This document shows, piece after piece, positions 6,948 through 14,306 of a stretch of 14,740 bases of DNA. The stretch lies in contig CANFJD010000037.1 of assembly GCA_947447315.1 (NCBI GenBank), forward strand, positions 1-14,740, read 5' to 3'. Origin of the DNA: Fimbriimonadaceae bacterium. GTDB lineage: Bacteria > Armatimonadota > Fimbriimonadia > Fimbriimonadales > Fimbriimonadaceae. The position numbers and the translations under genes are program-made. Positions within the stretch are counted from its first letter, which is position 1. Every line of letters starts with the position of its first letter. Below the pieces are notes generated by a model. The model was not told where the DNA came from and ran no database searches. It was given only the letters and a program-made list of their open reading frames with translations.

Positions 6948-8789
6948 ATGAATTCACCCTTGAACGACTGGATGCGGGCGGCTGAGAATGCGCACCGAGT
7001 AGGTGATTTTGCGCAGTGTGTGGCCCTATGCGAACAAATCCTCACGGAAGATCCGCGCCACTTGCCGGCCACCGTCCTCCTGGGGATTGTCGCCACCAAA
7101 ACCAGCGACTTGACGAACGCCGTGCGGCATCTCCAGCGCGGAATACGTTTGGATGCCACCTGTTTCGAGGCGTACCTCTGGCTGGGAATCGCGCGCCGTG
7201 AAGCCGGGGAAGTAGACGAGGCTATCCTGTCGCTTCGACAATCATTGCAAATATGGCCGGGAAATCCGGGCGCACTTGCTAACCTAGGTCTCTGTTACCT
7301 CGCCAAGCGGGATGGTACCAAAGCGGTTACTACATTCCAGCGCGCCATTTCGGTCAAACCAAACGACGCGGAACTCCACCAAAACCTTGGCTATGCATTC
7401 CAGCAGAAGGGCGAACCGGAGAATGCCGCGATTGCGTTCGAAAACTCTCTCATGATTCGTCCCGACTCGGTGGCAACTCTGGTGAGCATCGGCCAAGTGT
7501 ATTTGGAGCTAACACGCCGAGAAGACGCCATTCGCGTTTTCCGCCGCGCCTTTGAACTGGCCCCGCACACCGCTCGCGGTCAGATCCAGTTGGCCCGATC
7601 ACTCCGCGAGGAGGGCGACTTCTTGGGAGCCGAAGCCGCTCTTCAAAAAGCGCTGGAGCTAGAGCCTGATTCGGTAGATGCTCTGGAGGTTGTGAGTAAT
7701 CTCATGCAGCAACTAGGACGTTTTGACGACGCCATTACCGTCATCGACCAAGCGATCGAACGTGATCCCCAGCAGAACCGGCTGTATTTCAACCGTCTCT
7801 TTTGTCGCCGGTTAACCGCGGAAGAGGGATCCGTGGTTCGAGAAATGGAAACTCGGTTGCAGTGGTCAGGCATTGATCCGTCTGACCGTCGATATCTGCA
7901 CTACGCACTGGGCAAGGCTTATACCGATCTCGGCGATTTGCCCGCCGCCATGGAGCATTACGAGCAGGCAAATGTGGCCATGCGCCAGTTACTCGGCAAC
8001 CGTCCATTTGAACGCCATATTCACACCGCCGAATTCGACAGGAAGATCGCCACGTTCACTCAAGATTTCTTTGCTCAGCATCGATCCATCGGCCACGGCA
8101 GCGAGCGCCCGGTATTGATCGTCGGCATGATTCGGTCGGGGACGTCGCTGGTGGAGCAAATTCTCTCGGCGCACCCCGAAATCGCCGGGGCCGGCGAACT
8201 ACTCTTTTGGTTTCAACGGTCGCACGAGATTTTGCGCGAAGGGAGAGTTTCGGAGACCGCTACACGCAAAGTTCAATCCGACTATCTGGACTTGCTTCAG
8301 GGGATCGATCCCGGCACGGCGCGCGTGACCGACAAGATGCCGCACAACTACATGTTCTGCGGTCAGATTCAACTCGCATTTCCGAATGCCAAGATCATCC
8401 ATTGCCGTCGCCACCCCGTTGACAACTGCCTGAGTATCTACATAACCCCCTATCAGGTTCCGCTGGACTTTGCCCACGATAAGGCGAACATCACGTTTGT
8501 CTATCGCGAGTACCAGCGGCTCATGGATCATTGGCGAAAAGTCTTGCCACCGGAGAATTTCCTAGAGGTCGACTACGAAACGTTGGTCGCCGATCCCGAG
8601 CCATCCGTCCGGAGAATGATCGAATTTGTTGGTCTAGAGTGGAACGAAGCTTGTCTACGGCCCGAGGACAACGAACGGGCGGTGAAAACTCCCAGCATGT
8701 GGCAGGTGCGCCAACCGGTTTACAAAACCTCCACCGAGCGTTGGCGCAAATACGAGCCTTGGCTCGGAGAATTTCGCGAACTTCTGTAG
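6948..8789 (+). CDS. TPR-repeat protein fused to a sulfotransferase domain
   Basis: In this 613-residue protein residues about 5-345 are built of tetratricopeptide repeats (for example NPGALANLGLCYLAKRDGTK, AELHQNLGYAFQQKGEPENA and HYALGKAYTDLGDLPAAMEH). A sulfotransferase domain of the Sulfotransfer_3 type follows. Its 5'-phosphosulfate loop is VLIVGMIRSGTSLVEQIL (about 389-406). The 3'-phosphate-binding segment is HCRRHPVDNCLSIY (about 485-498), and DKMPHNY (about 462-468) lies between them. It should bind PAPS and transfer sulfate to a protein or glycan, with the TPRs selecting the substrate. No signal peptide or membrane segment is seen, so it is probably cytoplasmic. The start is set by AGGAGG 7 bases upstream, inside the preceding hairpin. 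An 18-base gap separates it from the next dehydrogenase. The acceptor is unknown. Confidence 0.88.
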   Translation: MNSPLNDWMRAAENAHRVGDFAQCVALCEQILTEDPRHLPATVLLGIVATKTSDLTNAVRHLQRGIRLDATCFEAYLWLGIARREAGEVDEAILSLRQSLQIWPGNPGALANLGLCYLAKRDGTKAVTTFQRAISVKPNDAELHQNLGYAFQQKGEPENAAIAFENSLMIRPDSVATLVSIGQVYLELTRREDAIRVFRRAFELAPHTARGQIQLARSLREEGDFLGAEAALQKALELEPDSVDALEVVSNLMQQLGRFDDAITVIDQAIERDPQQNRLYFNRLFCRRLTAEEGSVVREMETRLQWSGIDPSDRRYLHYALGKAYTDLGDLPAAMEHYEQANVAMRQLLGNRPFERHIHTAEFDRKIATFTQDFFAQHRSIGHGSERPVLIVGMIRSGTSLVEQILSAHPEIAGAGELLFWFQRSHEILREGRVSETATRKVQSDYLDLLQGIDPGTARVTDKMPHNYMFCGQIQLAFPNAKIIHCRRHPVDNCLSIYITPYQVPLDFAHDKANITFVYREYQRLMDHWRKVLPPENFLEVDYETLVADPEPSVRRMIEFVGLEWNEACLRPEDNERAVKTPSMWQVRQPVYKTSTERWRKYEPWLGEFRELL

Positions 8790-8792
8790 AGC

Positions 8793-8798
8793 CATAAT
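8793..8798 (+). promoter_or_regulatory. Possible -10 element of the 8808-9932 gene
   Basis: CATAAT lies 9 bases before ATG 8808, just after the preceding stop codon. No Shine-Dalgarno is present in the 18-base gap, so either a near-leaderless start here or reinitiation from the gene upstream is possible. Confidence 0.3.
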
Positions 8799-8807
8799 CG
8801 GTTTCCC

Positions 8808-9932
8808 ATGTTCACTGTCGAACCGATTCCTGACTCATTCTTCGCTGGCGTTTTGGAAGGGCCAGAGCGGTTCACCGTTCGCGAAATTCCGCAGTGGAAC
8901 CTGGAGGAATTTAACGATCCCGATCTAGTCCTGATCAAGGTGGCGGCCTGTGGCGTTTGCGGATCTGACTTTCGGTATTACGCGGGTGAGAATCCCTGGG
9001 CACAACACACGCTGGGCCAATTTGTGCCAAACCCGCCAAATATCGTCCTGGGGCACGAGTATGCCGGGACCGTCGTCGCCGTGCAAACCGAAGCGAACCG
9101 TCATTTACTCGGTAAGCGCGTGGCCCCGGTTTGCAGTAAGACCTGTGGCGCTTGCGAAGATTGTCTGGCGGGTCGGTCACGGTTGTGTGCGCATACCGTG
9201 CACATGGGTCACGGTCAGGGCTGGGGGCAGCGAGATTTCTTTCCTGGGGCCTACGGCGCGTATGCGCTAGCTTGGGGTGCATCGTGCTTTGCCATTGCCG
9301 AAGATTTGGACTTTACGGAAGCGGCGATGATGGACATTTTGGCTGTGTGCCTCCACGTGGCCGAGACGGGCAGCATCCAGATTGGTCGGCCGGTGCTTTG
9401 TATCGGAGCCGGCCCTGCCGGAAACGGCGTAGCCCAGATGGCATTGGCGATGGGAGCTTCCAAGGCGGTGTTGGTCGACCGATCGATAACCGCGCTGGAG
9501 ATTGCCGAGCGCCAAGGAATCGGACACCGCATTCATATCGAAACTGATTTGAACGCCGCGGCAGCACAGATCCGCGACATCGCACCGGGCGGGTTCGGGA
9601 CCGTGTTTGACACTGTTGGATCGGCTCAATCACTCGCGTTCGCGATCGATCACCTGGGGAAATCGGGCACCTTGGTGAATCTGGCGGTTCACGACGAAGC
9701 CATTCCGGTTAACTTTTTGAAGCTAGGATCGGAGCGACGAATCGTGACAAGCTGCAATTTTGAAGTAGGCGATTACCCGCGGGCACTGGCCTTACTACAA
9801 TCGGCCCGGGTTTCGGTGAAGGAGTGGATGACGCCCGTTACACTTCAAGAACTGCCCGATTGGTTCGCGCGCATCCACGCGAATCCGCTCGAAAAGGGCG
9901 CCTTTAAACTGGTGATGGTTCCGGAAACCTAG
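8808..9932 (+). CDS. Zinc-binding alcohol dehydrogenase (medium-chain family)
   Basis: The 374-residue protein is a second medium-chain dehydrogenase, clearly different from the one at 136. It has catalytic-zinc C48 (CGVCGSD) and H83-E84 (GHEYAG), and a structural zinc lobe C113-x2-C116-x2-C119-x7-C127. The Rossmann motif is GAGPAG (200-205) and the acidic D223 (LVDRS) points to NAD. The Glu usual in the EP motif of polyol dehydrogenases is D176 here (MMDILA). A Gly/His/Trp-rich insertion, HMGHGQGWGQRDFF (132-145), follows the zinc lobe. It is followed after 13 bases by recQ, and the two look only loosely linked. The substrate is unknown; threonine- or sorbitol-dehydrogenase-like oxidation of a secondary alcohol is the best guess. 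Confidence 0.88.
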   Translation: MFTVEPIPDSFFAGVLEGPERFTVREIPQWNLEEFNDPDLVLIKVAACGVCGSDFRYYAGENPWAQHTLGQFVPNPPNIVLGHEYAGTVVAVQTEANRHLLGKRVAPVCSKTCGACEDCLAGRSRLCAHTVHMGHGQGWGQRDFFPGAYGAYALAWGASCFAIAEDLDFTEAAMMDILAVCLHVAETGSIQIGRPVLCIGAGPAGNGVAQMALAMGASKAVLVDRSITALEIAERQGIGHRIHIETDLNAAAAQIRDIAPGGFGTVFDTVGSAQSLAFAIDHLGKSGTLVNLAVHDEAIPVNFLKLGSERRIVTSCNFEVGDYPRALALLQSARVSVKEWMTPVTLQELPDWFARIHANPLEKGAFKLVMVPET

Positions 9933-9938
9933 TAACCT
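9933..9938 (+). promoter_or_regulatory. Weak -10-like element before recQ
   Basis: TAACCT lies 7 bases before ATG 9946, between the two genes. No Shine-Dalgarno is visible. The match to TATAAT is poor, and the claim rests on the repeated spacing seen at other genes of this window. Confidence 0.25.
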
Positions 9939-9945
9939 TTACTTA

Positions 9946-11739
9946 ATGACCCCCATCCAAGCCCTGCGCGAAATTTGGGGATTTCCCGAATTCCGCGAGC
10001 CTCAGGCGGAGATTATTGAGGCCGTGTTGGCGGGCGAAAATGCCCTGGTGGTGATGCCCACTGGCGGCGGAAAGTCGCTTTGTTACCAGGTTCCGGCGGT
10101 GATTCAGAAAGGCCTCACGGTGGTGGTTTCTCCGCTATTGGCCCTGATGCGGGATCAGGTAACGGCTTTACGGCAGAACGGGGTGATGGCGGCGGCGATC
10201 AATTCCAGTTCCAGTACCGAAGAAGTGATCGAGACGCGGCGGCTAGCTTTGGCCGGCGAATTGAAGCTGCTATATGTATCGCCAGAGCGATTACTTTCCT
10301 ACGGGTTTGTCGACGAACTCCGGGCTTATTCACCAGTTTTGTTGGCGATTGATGAAGCGCACTGCATGTCTCAATGGGGACCAGATTTTCGGCCCGAATA
10401 CGCACGTTTAGGAGAGGTTCGCGATAAGCTGCCGGGAGTTACGACCCTTGCGCTCACCGCGACTGCCGATCCGGCGACTCAGGTCGATATTCGACACCGG
10501 TTGGGATTGCCCGACGCGCGGACATTCATTGCCGGGTTCGATCGCCCGAATATTCGGTACACCGTAGTTCCCCGGCTGGAGCCTATGCGGCAGATCGCCC
10601 AATACATCAATGCCCGCCCCGGTCAATCCGGGATCGTGTACTGCCTTAGCCGAAAGAAAACGGAGGACCTGGCCGAGAGTTTGCGGAGTGTAGGCGTGAA
10701 GGCGCAGTGCTACCACGCGGGCCTACCAGCAGCGGTGCGAGAGCGGACTCAGGACGAATTTCTCAATGGCGATATCCACGTGATCACGGCGACGATTGCG
10801 TTTGGGATGGGAATTGACAAGCCGGACGTTCGGTTTGTCATCCACCGCGATCTGCCCAAAAGTGTGGAGGCGTACTACCAGGAGACGGGCCGCGCTGGTC
10901 GTGATGGCTTGCCCGCCGAAGGACTACTTCTGTTCTCTTTAAGCGACGTCATCCAAATCAAAAAAATGATCGCGGAGACGACCGACGCGGTCGTGCGGGA
11001 CATTGAGTCAGCGAAGCTGGACGCCCTGATTGAGATCGTCGCGTCCGGGAACTGTCGACGGACCGCGCTGCGGGCTTACTTTGGCGAATCGGTGACCGGC
11101 AACTGCGGCAATTGCGATGCGTGCCTCTCGCCGCAACCCCGCGAGGACATCACCGAGTTTGCCCGTGACGCCCTCATGCTGGCGTACCGAACCGGGCAGA
11201 AAGCCGCCGTCTACGGTCTGGCCGATATGCTGCGCGCTCACGGTCGACCCCGGATTGAGGGGGCGACCGAGCATCCTGAGTACGGAAAGTGGGCGTCACT
11301 CAGCGAAGTCGATACGCTTCACCGGGTGCGACAACTCGTTTTGCTGGGCTACCTACGGGTGGATCTTCCTCAGCACGGAGCATTGAAGCTCACTCCACCC
11401 AGTCGAGCGGTTCTGCGGGAAGGTAAGGCCGTTTCCGTGGTGCCATACCAAACCCGAAAAACGGTGGAAACGCAGGCTAGCCGAAAATCGAAAGTTGCCG
11501 ATTTCACCAGCGATCCCAGTACGGACGAAGCCTTTGCCGCGCTGAGAGCGTGGCGAAAACTTGAATCCACCGAACAAGGGGTGGCGGCGTTCCTCATTTT
11601 TGGCGATGCCGCGCTGCGATCGATCGCGGCGCGAAGACCCCAGAACCGGGACGAATTATTAGAGTGCAGCGGCGTCGGTGCGGCCAAGGCGGAGCGCTAC
11701 GGGACGGCGGTTTTGGAAGTGATTCGGGACTTACCCTAA
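9946..11739 (+). CDS. recQ: ATP-dependent DNA helicase RecQ
   Basis: This is a complete 597-residue RecQ, close to the usual length of about 600. It unwinds DNA 3' to 5' in recombination and replication-fork repair. The motif 0 region is WGFPEFREPQ (11-20) with Q20. Walker A is TGGGKS (39-44), the Walker B box is DEAH (136-139) and motif VI is QETGRAGRD (312-320). The RecQ zinc site is C370, C387, C390 and C393, followed by a winged-helix region. A C-terminal HRDC domain (about 525-597) contains ECSGVGAAKAERYG. The aromatic-rich loop reads QWGPDFRPEY (143-152), with Pro where the E. coli enzyme has His. Its stop codon overlaps that of the convergent regulator gene by four bases (11736-11739), with no terminator between them. 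Confidence 0.97.
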   Translation: MTPIQALREIWGFPEFREPQAEIIEAVLAGENALVVMPTGGGKSLCYQVPAVIQKGLTVVVSPLLALMRDQVTALRQNGVMAAAINSSSSTEEVIETRRLALAGELKLLYVSPERLLSYGFVDELRAYSPVLLAIDEAHCMSQWGPDFRPEYARLGEVRDKLPGVTTLALTATADPATQVDIRHRLGLPDARTFIAGFDRPNIRYTVVPRLEPMRQIAQYINARPGQSGIVYCLSRKKTEDLAESLRSVGVKAQCYHAGLPAAVRERTQDEFLNGDIHVITATIAFGMGIDKPDVRFVIHRDLPKSVEAYYQETGRAGRDGLPAEGLLLFSLSDVIQIKKMIAETTDAVVRDIESAKLDALIEIVASGNCRRTALRAYFGESVTGNCGNCDACLSPQPREDITEFARDALMLAYRTGQKAAVYGLADMLRAHGRPRIEGATEHPEYGKWASLSEVDTLHRVRQLVLLGYLRVDLPQHGALKLTPPSRAVLREGKAVSVVPYQTRKTVETQASRKSKVADFTSDPSTDEAFAALRAWRKLESTEQGVAAFLIFGDAALRSIAARRPQNRDELLECSGVGAAKAERYGTAVLEVIRDLP

Positions 11740-12623
11740 GCCACCGGCGACCGAGCGATCTCCGCCGGGGCTCCCGGACCGACGATCGCGCAGCGTTGAC
11801 GGTATTGACTAGGAGTCAGCCCAGTTTCGCGCCGAAAGGCAGTGGCAAAGTACTGGCTAGATTGATAGCCCAGGCGAATGGCGATTTCGATCACCGAATC
11901 TTGCGTTTCGGCTAAGAGGCGCTTTGCCTCGCCTAACCGGCGGGATCGGGCCCATTCCCCGGGCGATTGTCCCAGTTCTTGCCGGAAAACCCTCGTCAGC
12001 CAGACCGTCGAAACGCGCAATTGCCGGGCCACTTCTTCGATAGATTTCCCGCCCCCTTCTTCCTCGGTGAGAGCGCGAATGGCCCTTCGCACCAAGTAGT
12101 TTTTCTCCGGACTATCCTTCGCCGATTCTCCGTGACGCGCGAGTTGCACCACGAGCAAATTGGCGAGGGACCGCACCACTTCTCGACCGTAGGCTTTGGG
12201 CCGTTGATGCTCCTCGTAGAGTCGCCGGACAAATTCTCCGGCTTCGGTTTGCCCCGTATGGAGGCCACCAAAGTGGGGCTGCTGGGTAGCGCGACGCGTG
12301 TCCGCGCTCAGCGCCTTGGGATCAATATGCAACGCACAGTATTCGCACGGCTGAAGGGTGGCATCGGCCGAGCCGTGGGGCACGGTCGCCGGCATCACCA
12401 CCACATCGCCGGAGTGAACCTCGTACGTCTGGTCGCCTATCCACCAATCCAACCGACCTTTGCGGACAAAACAGATCTCGATGGTGTCGGGATGAAAGTG
12501 GGCTTCGTGACCGCGCGGAATCCCGACCGTCGTCACCATTTGGTACGTGCTGACCACCGGTGGAAACGTATCCGGCGCCGAAAATGCATCGGGATCGGAA
12601 GCGGTGTTCGATCTACGCGGCAT
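11736..12623 (-). CDS. AraC-family transcriptional regulator with cupin sensor domain
   Basis: The 295-residue protein has an N-terminal cupin fold (about 30-100; HEAHFHPDTIEI and the Gly-Asp motif HSGDVVVMPATVPHG) of the AraC ligand-binding type. It ends in a double helix-turn-helix domain (about 180-278). The first helix pair includes SIEEVARQLRVSTVWLTRVF; the second ends in the AraC signature region IAIRLGYQSSQYFATAFRRE (247-266) followed by TGLTPSQYR. It probably senses a sugar or related small molecule and controls carbohydrate genes. The divergent second prepilin gene (107 bases between start codons) and possibly its own gene are the nearest candidate targets. TATAAT lies 5 bases before the ATG, implying a leaderless message. 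It converges on recQ with overlapping stops. Confidence 0.9.
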   Translation of the reverse strand: MPRRSNTASDPDAFSAPDTFPPVVSTYQMVTTVGIPRGHEAHFHPDTIEICFVRKGRLDWWIGDQTYEVHSGDVVVMPATVPHGSADATLQPCEYCALHIDPKALSADTRRATQQPHFGGLHTGQTEAGEFVRRLYEEHQRPKAYGREVVRSLANLLVVQLARHGESAKDSPEKNYLVRRAIRALTEEEGGGKSIEEVARQLRVSTVWLTRVFRQELGQSPGEWARSRRLGEAKRLLAETQDSVIEIAIRLGYQSSQYFATAFRRETGLTPSQYRQRCAIVGPGAPAEIARSPVA

Positions 12624-12628
12624 GTTTG

Positions 12629-12634
12629 ATTATA
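12629..12634 (-). promoter_or_regulatory. Consensus -10 (TATAAT) of the AraC-type regulator
   Basis: On the minus strand a perfect TATAAT is followed by CAAAC and then the ATG at 12623. Transcription would start at the A of the start codon or one base from it. This is the clearest leaderless signal in the window. No good -35 was found. The rest of the divergent region (12635-12730) has no clear promoter for the prepilin gene. Confidence 0.6.
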
Positions 12635-12730
12635 GAAACTTTCGACACGCGAACGCATCTCTTAACAACCTGTCGTACGCTGAATGATGGTTGCCGCGCT
12701 CGCGTTTGGGAGCCTTGCCGAGATATTGTC

Positions 12731-13645
12731 ATGAATTCTAGATTTGCATCCAAAGCGTTCACGCTCATTGAGCTGCTCGTTGTCATTGCGATCATCGCCA
12801 TTCTGGCGGCGATCCTGTTCCCCGTTTTTGCCCAAGCCAAGCTGAGCGCCAAAGGTGCCGCCTGCCTGAGCAACATGAAGCAGGTGGCTCTGGGCGCGCA
12901 GATGTACGCCGGAGACTACGATGACACCATGCTACTGGCGCAGAGTTGGTACGCCGAAAACCGCGTCGGTGGAGTTCAGTTTGCCAAGGGCGGCATCAAT
13001 TTTAACAGCTGGCGCACGCTGGAGTACCCGTATACCAAGAGCTTTGCCATCTACACCGACCCAACCGCTCCCAACATTTTCGTGGGCAATGCATTCGCCG
13101 GTAAACCCGATATGGCGTCGATCATCTACGGCAACATCGGCATCAACCACATGGCCATGGCTCCCATGTACTGGGACGGCACCCACCAGGCTCCGCGTGG
13201 AGTATCGGCCACGTCCATCGCCAAGCCCGCCGAAACTGTTTACTTCACCGAGATCTTCAATAACGGCATCGACAACCCCACCAACGACGGCTGGCTATGG
13301 GAAGGCAACTACTGGTGGAACGGCCTGGCCGATGCTCCTATGTGCTGGGATACGTCACTCCCCGATGGCAGTCCGTACCAGGTGGATGGCAACACGTTCT
13401 GCATCTGGAACTGGGGCACCGGCGTTTGGGATTCGCTGGGACTGGATGTGAACCACGGTGGTCAGACCGGCGGCGTAGTAGCCCGCGTGGCTGGCAAAGT
13501 GGCCACCGCCTGGGGCGATGGTCACGTGAGCAAGATGAGCCTCGGTGGCCTGGCCGTGGGTACCAACTGGAAGGTGGGTCAAGACGGTTCTAACACCAAC
13601 TTCGTGCTTTCCGACTACGATAAGTACCTATGGGACGCAAAGTAA
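12731..13645 (+). CDS. Prepilin-like protein, second copy
   Basis: The 304-residue protein has the leader MNSRFASKA, cleavage before F10, the invariant Glu at mature position 5 and a hydrophobic helix. The 29 residues from A9 to K37 are identical to those of the protein at 5825. Shared landmarks include LSNMKQVALG (47-56), MYAGDYDD (59-66) and a C-terminal GDGH (262-265). The middle is otherwise diverged, rich in Trp, Asn and Gly, and contains four Cys. ATG 12731 was chosen because it gives the standard short leader; the reading frame is open further upstream without a signal-like sequence. It is the first gene of a pair, and its 3' end overlaps the lipoprotein gene by 16 bases. It is exported and probably processed by a prepilin peptidase; its role is unknown. 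Confidence 0.88.
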   Translation: MNSRFASKAFTLIELLVVIAIIAILAAILFPVFAQAKLSAKGAACLSNMKQVALGAQMYAGDYDDTMLLAQSWYAENRVGGVQFAKGGINFNSWRTLEYPYTKSFAIYTDPTAPNIFVGNAFAGKPDMASIIYGNIGINHMAMAPMYWDGTHQAPRGVSATSIAKPAETVYFTEIFNNGIDNPTNDGWLWEGNYWWNGLADAPMCWDTSLPDGSPYQVDGNTFCIWNWGTGVWDSLGLDVNHGGQTGGVVARVAGKVATAWGDGHVSKMSLGGLAVGTNWKVGQDGSNTNFVLSDYDKYLWDAK

Positions 13646-13836
13646 TCTTGGCGCTCGCCGCGGCCTTCCTGATGGTGGGCTGCGCGTCGGAGCCGACGGT
13701 GGATATGTCGAAGGAGAAGTCGCCTAGTGCGGGCGCCGATACTGACCCGGCAAAGAAACCGGCGAACGACACCAAGGTCAATCCGGCATCGACGTACCCC
13801 AAGCACGCCGCCGGTCAGGGCGACTCGCTAAGGTAA
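13630..13836 (+). CDS. Small lipoprotein, second copy
   Basis: The 68-residue product starts MGRKVILALAAAFLMVGC, with a basic n-region, a hydrophobic core and a lipobox-like M-V-G-C, Cys at residue 18. The mature part is about 50 residues of Pro, Lys, Asp and Ala with no evident fold (SKEKSPSAGADTD, KKPANDTK). It begins inside the last codons of the prepilin gene (16-base overlap, other frame), so translation is probably coupled. A hairpin follows at 13842. It parallels the lipoprotein at 6691 in position, size, the MxRKV start and SKEK. The Met at lipobox position -3 is less usual, so lipid attachment is likely but not certain. Confidence 0.75.
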   Translation: MGRKVILALAAAFLMVGCASEPTVDMSKEKSPSAGADTDPAKKPANDTKVNPASTYPKHAAGQGDSLR

Positions 13837-13841
13837 GTGGC

Positions 13842-13873
13842 GCGTGGTGGGCTACTCCAGTGGCCCACCACGC
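13842..13873 (+). terminator. Hairpin ending the second prepilin/lipoprotein unit
   Basis: GCGTGGTGGGC (13842-13852) pairs perfectly with GCCCACCACGC (13863-13873) across a 10-base loop. Only ATTTC follows, not a strong T tract, so it is a probable but imperfect intrinsic terminator. Confidence 0.6.
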
Positions 13874-13890
13874 ATTTCGGCTCCCCGTGT

Positions 13891-13896
13891 CATAAT
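13891..13896 (+). promoter_or_regulatory. Possible -10 of the tRNA-Val gene
   Basis: CATAAT lies 19 bases before the tRNA's first base, giving a predicted start near 13903. No matching -35 is evident. Confidence 0.35.
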
Positions 13897-13914
13897 ATCA
13901 ATCCCGAGCAATCC

Positions 13915-13989
13915 GGGCGGTTAGCTCAGTGGTAGAGCACTTCGTTCACACCGAAGGGGTCACAGGTTCAAATCCTGTACCGCCCACCA
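13915..13989 (+). tRNA. tRNA-Val (anticodon CAC)
   Basis: The cloverleaf folds cleanly. The acceptor is GGGCGGT/ACCGCCC, the D stem is GCTC/GAGC with loop AGTGGTA, and the anticodon stem is CTTCG/CGAAG with loop TTCACAC (anticodon CAC, reading GUG Val). The T arm is ACAGG-TTCAAAT-CCTGT, and discriminator A is followed by an encoded CCA. It stands alone between the prepilin unit and the toxin-antitoxin pair. Confidence 0.96.
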
Positions 13990-14063
13990 TCTTCTTCGCG
14001 TTCAGCCGATGAAAGATCCCGGTCCTGAAAGCACCGGACCCTACGCAATCGAGAGTTAAACCA

Positions 14064-14306
14064 ATGGTTATCCCTCCCCAGTTGCAAGACATACTCGTCA
14101 GCACGCCCGACACGCTGAGCGGTGCCGTGCGGTTTAAAGGAACTCGGATTCCCGTCCAGGCATTGATTGATACGCTGGACGAAAGGGGCACGCTGGAGGA
14201 TTTCATGGACGGTTGGCCCGGAGTTCCGGTTGAATTTGCAGAAGCCGTCGTGCACTGGGAGCAGGACCAAGCCCGCCGCACTTTTGGACTAGAACTCGTT
14301 GCCTAA
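14064..14306 (+). CDS. DUF433 family antitoxin
   Basis: The 80-residue protein carries the DUF433 signature: an N-terminal segment leading to RFKGTRIPVQALIDTL (about 23-38), a loop with GTLEDFMDGWPGVP and a C-terminal helix (EFAEAVVHWEQ). DUF433 proteins are small helix-turn-helix antitoxins, normally partnered with a DUF5615 PIN-like toxin, which is what follows. The stop overlaps the toxin's ATG (TAATG), so the two are translated together, with the antitoxin first. It presumably binds the toxin and represses their shared promoter in 13990-14063. GAGAG at 14051-14055 is a weak ribosome binding site. A short dyad in the leader, CCGGT (14019-14023) with ACCGG (14033-14037), could be part of an operator. 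Confidence 0.85.
   Translation: MVIPPQLQDILVSTPDTLSGAVRFKGTRIPVQALIDTLDERGTLEDFMDGWPGVPVEFAEAVVHWEQDQARRTFGLELVA

Noticed and set aside
11967..12629. Plus-strand open frame of 220 codons opposite the AraC-type regulator
   Set aside because: The minus-strand product has clear cupin and helix-turn-helix domains; the plus-strand frame shows none.
12560..12730. In-frame extension of the second prepilin back into the regulator gene
   Set aside because: The extension overlaps the divergent AraC-type gene start and its TATAAT. ATG 12731 gives the typical prepilin leader.
14019..14040. Dyads GGTCC/GGACC and CCGGT/ACCGG between the tRNA and the antitoxin as a terminator
   Set aside because: The stems are only 5 bp with no T tract. 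At most they are part of an operator.
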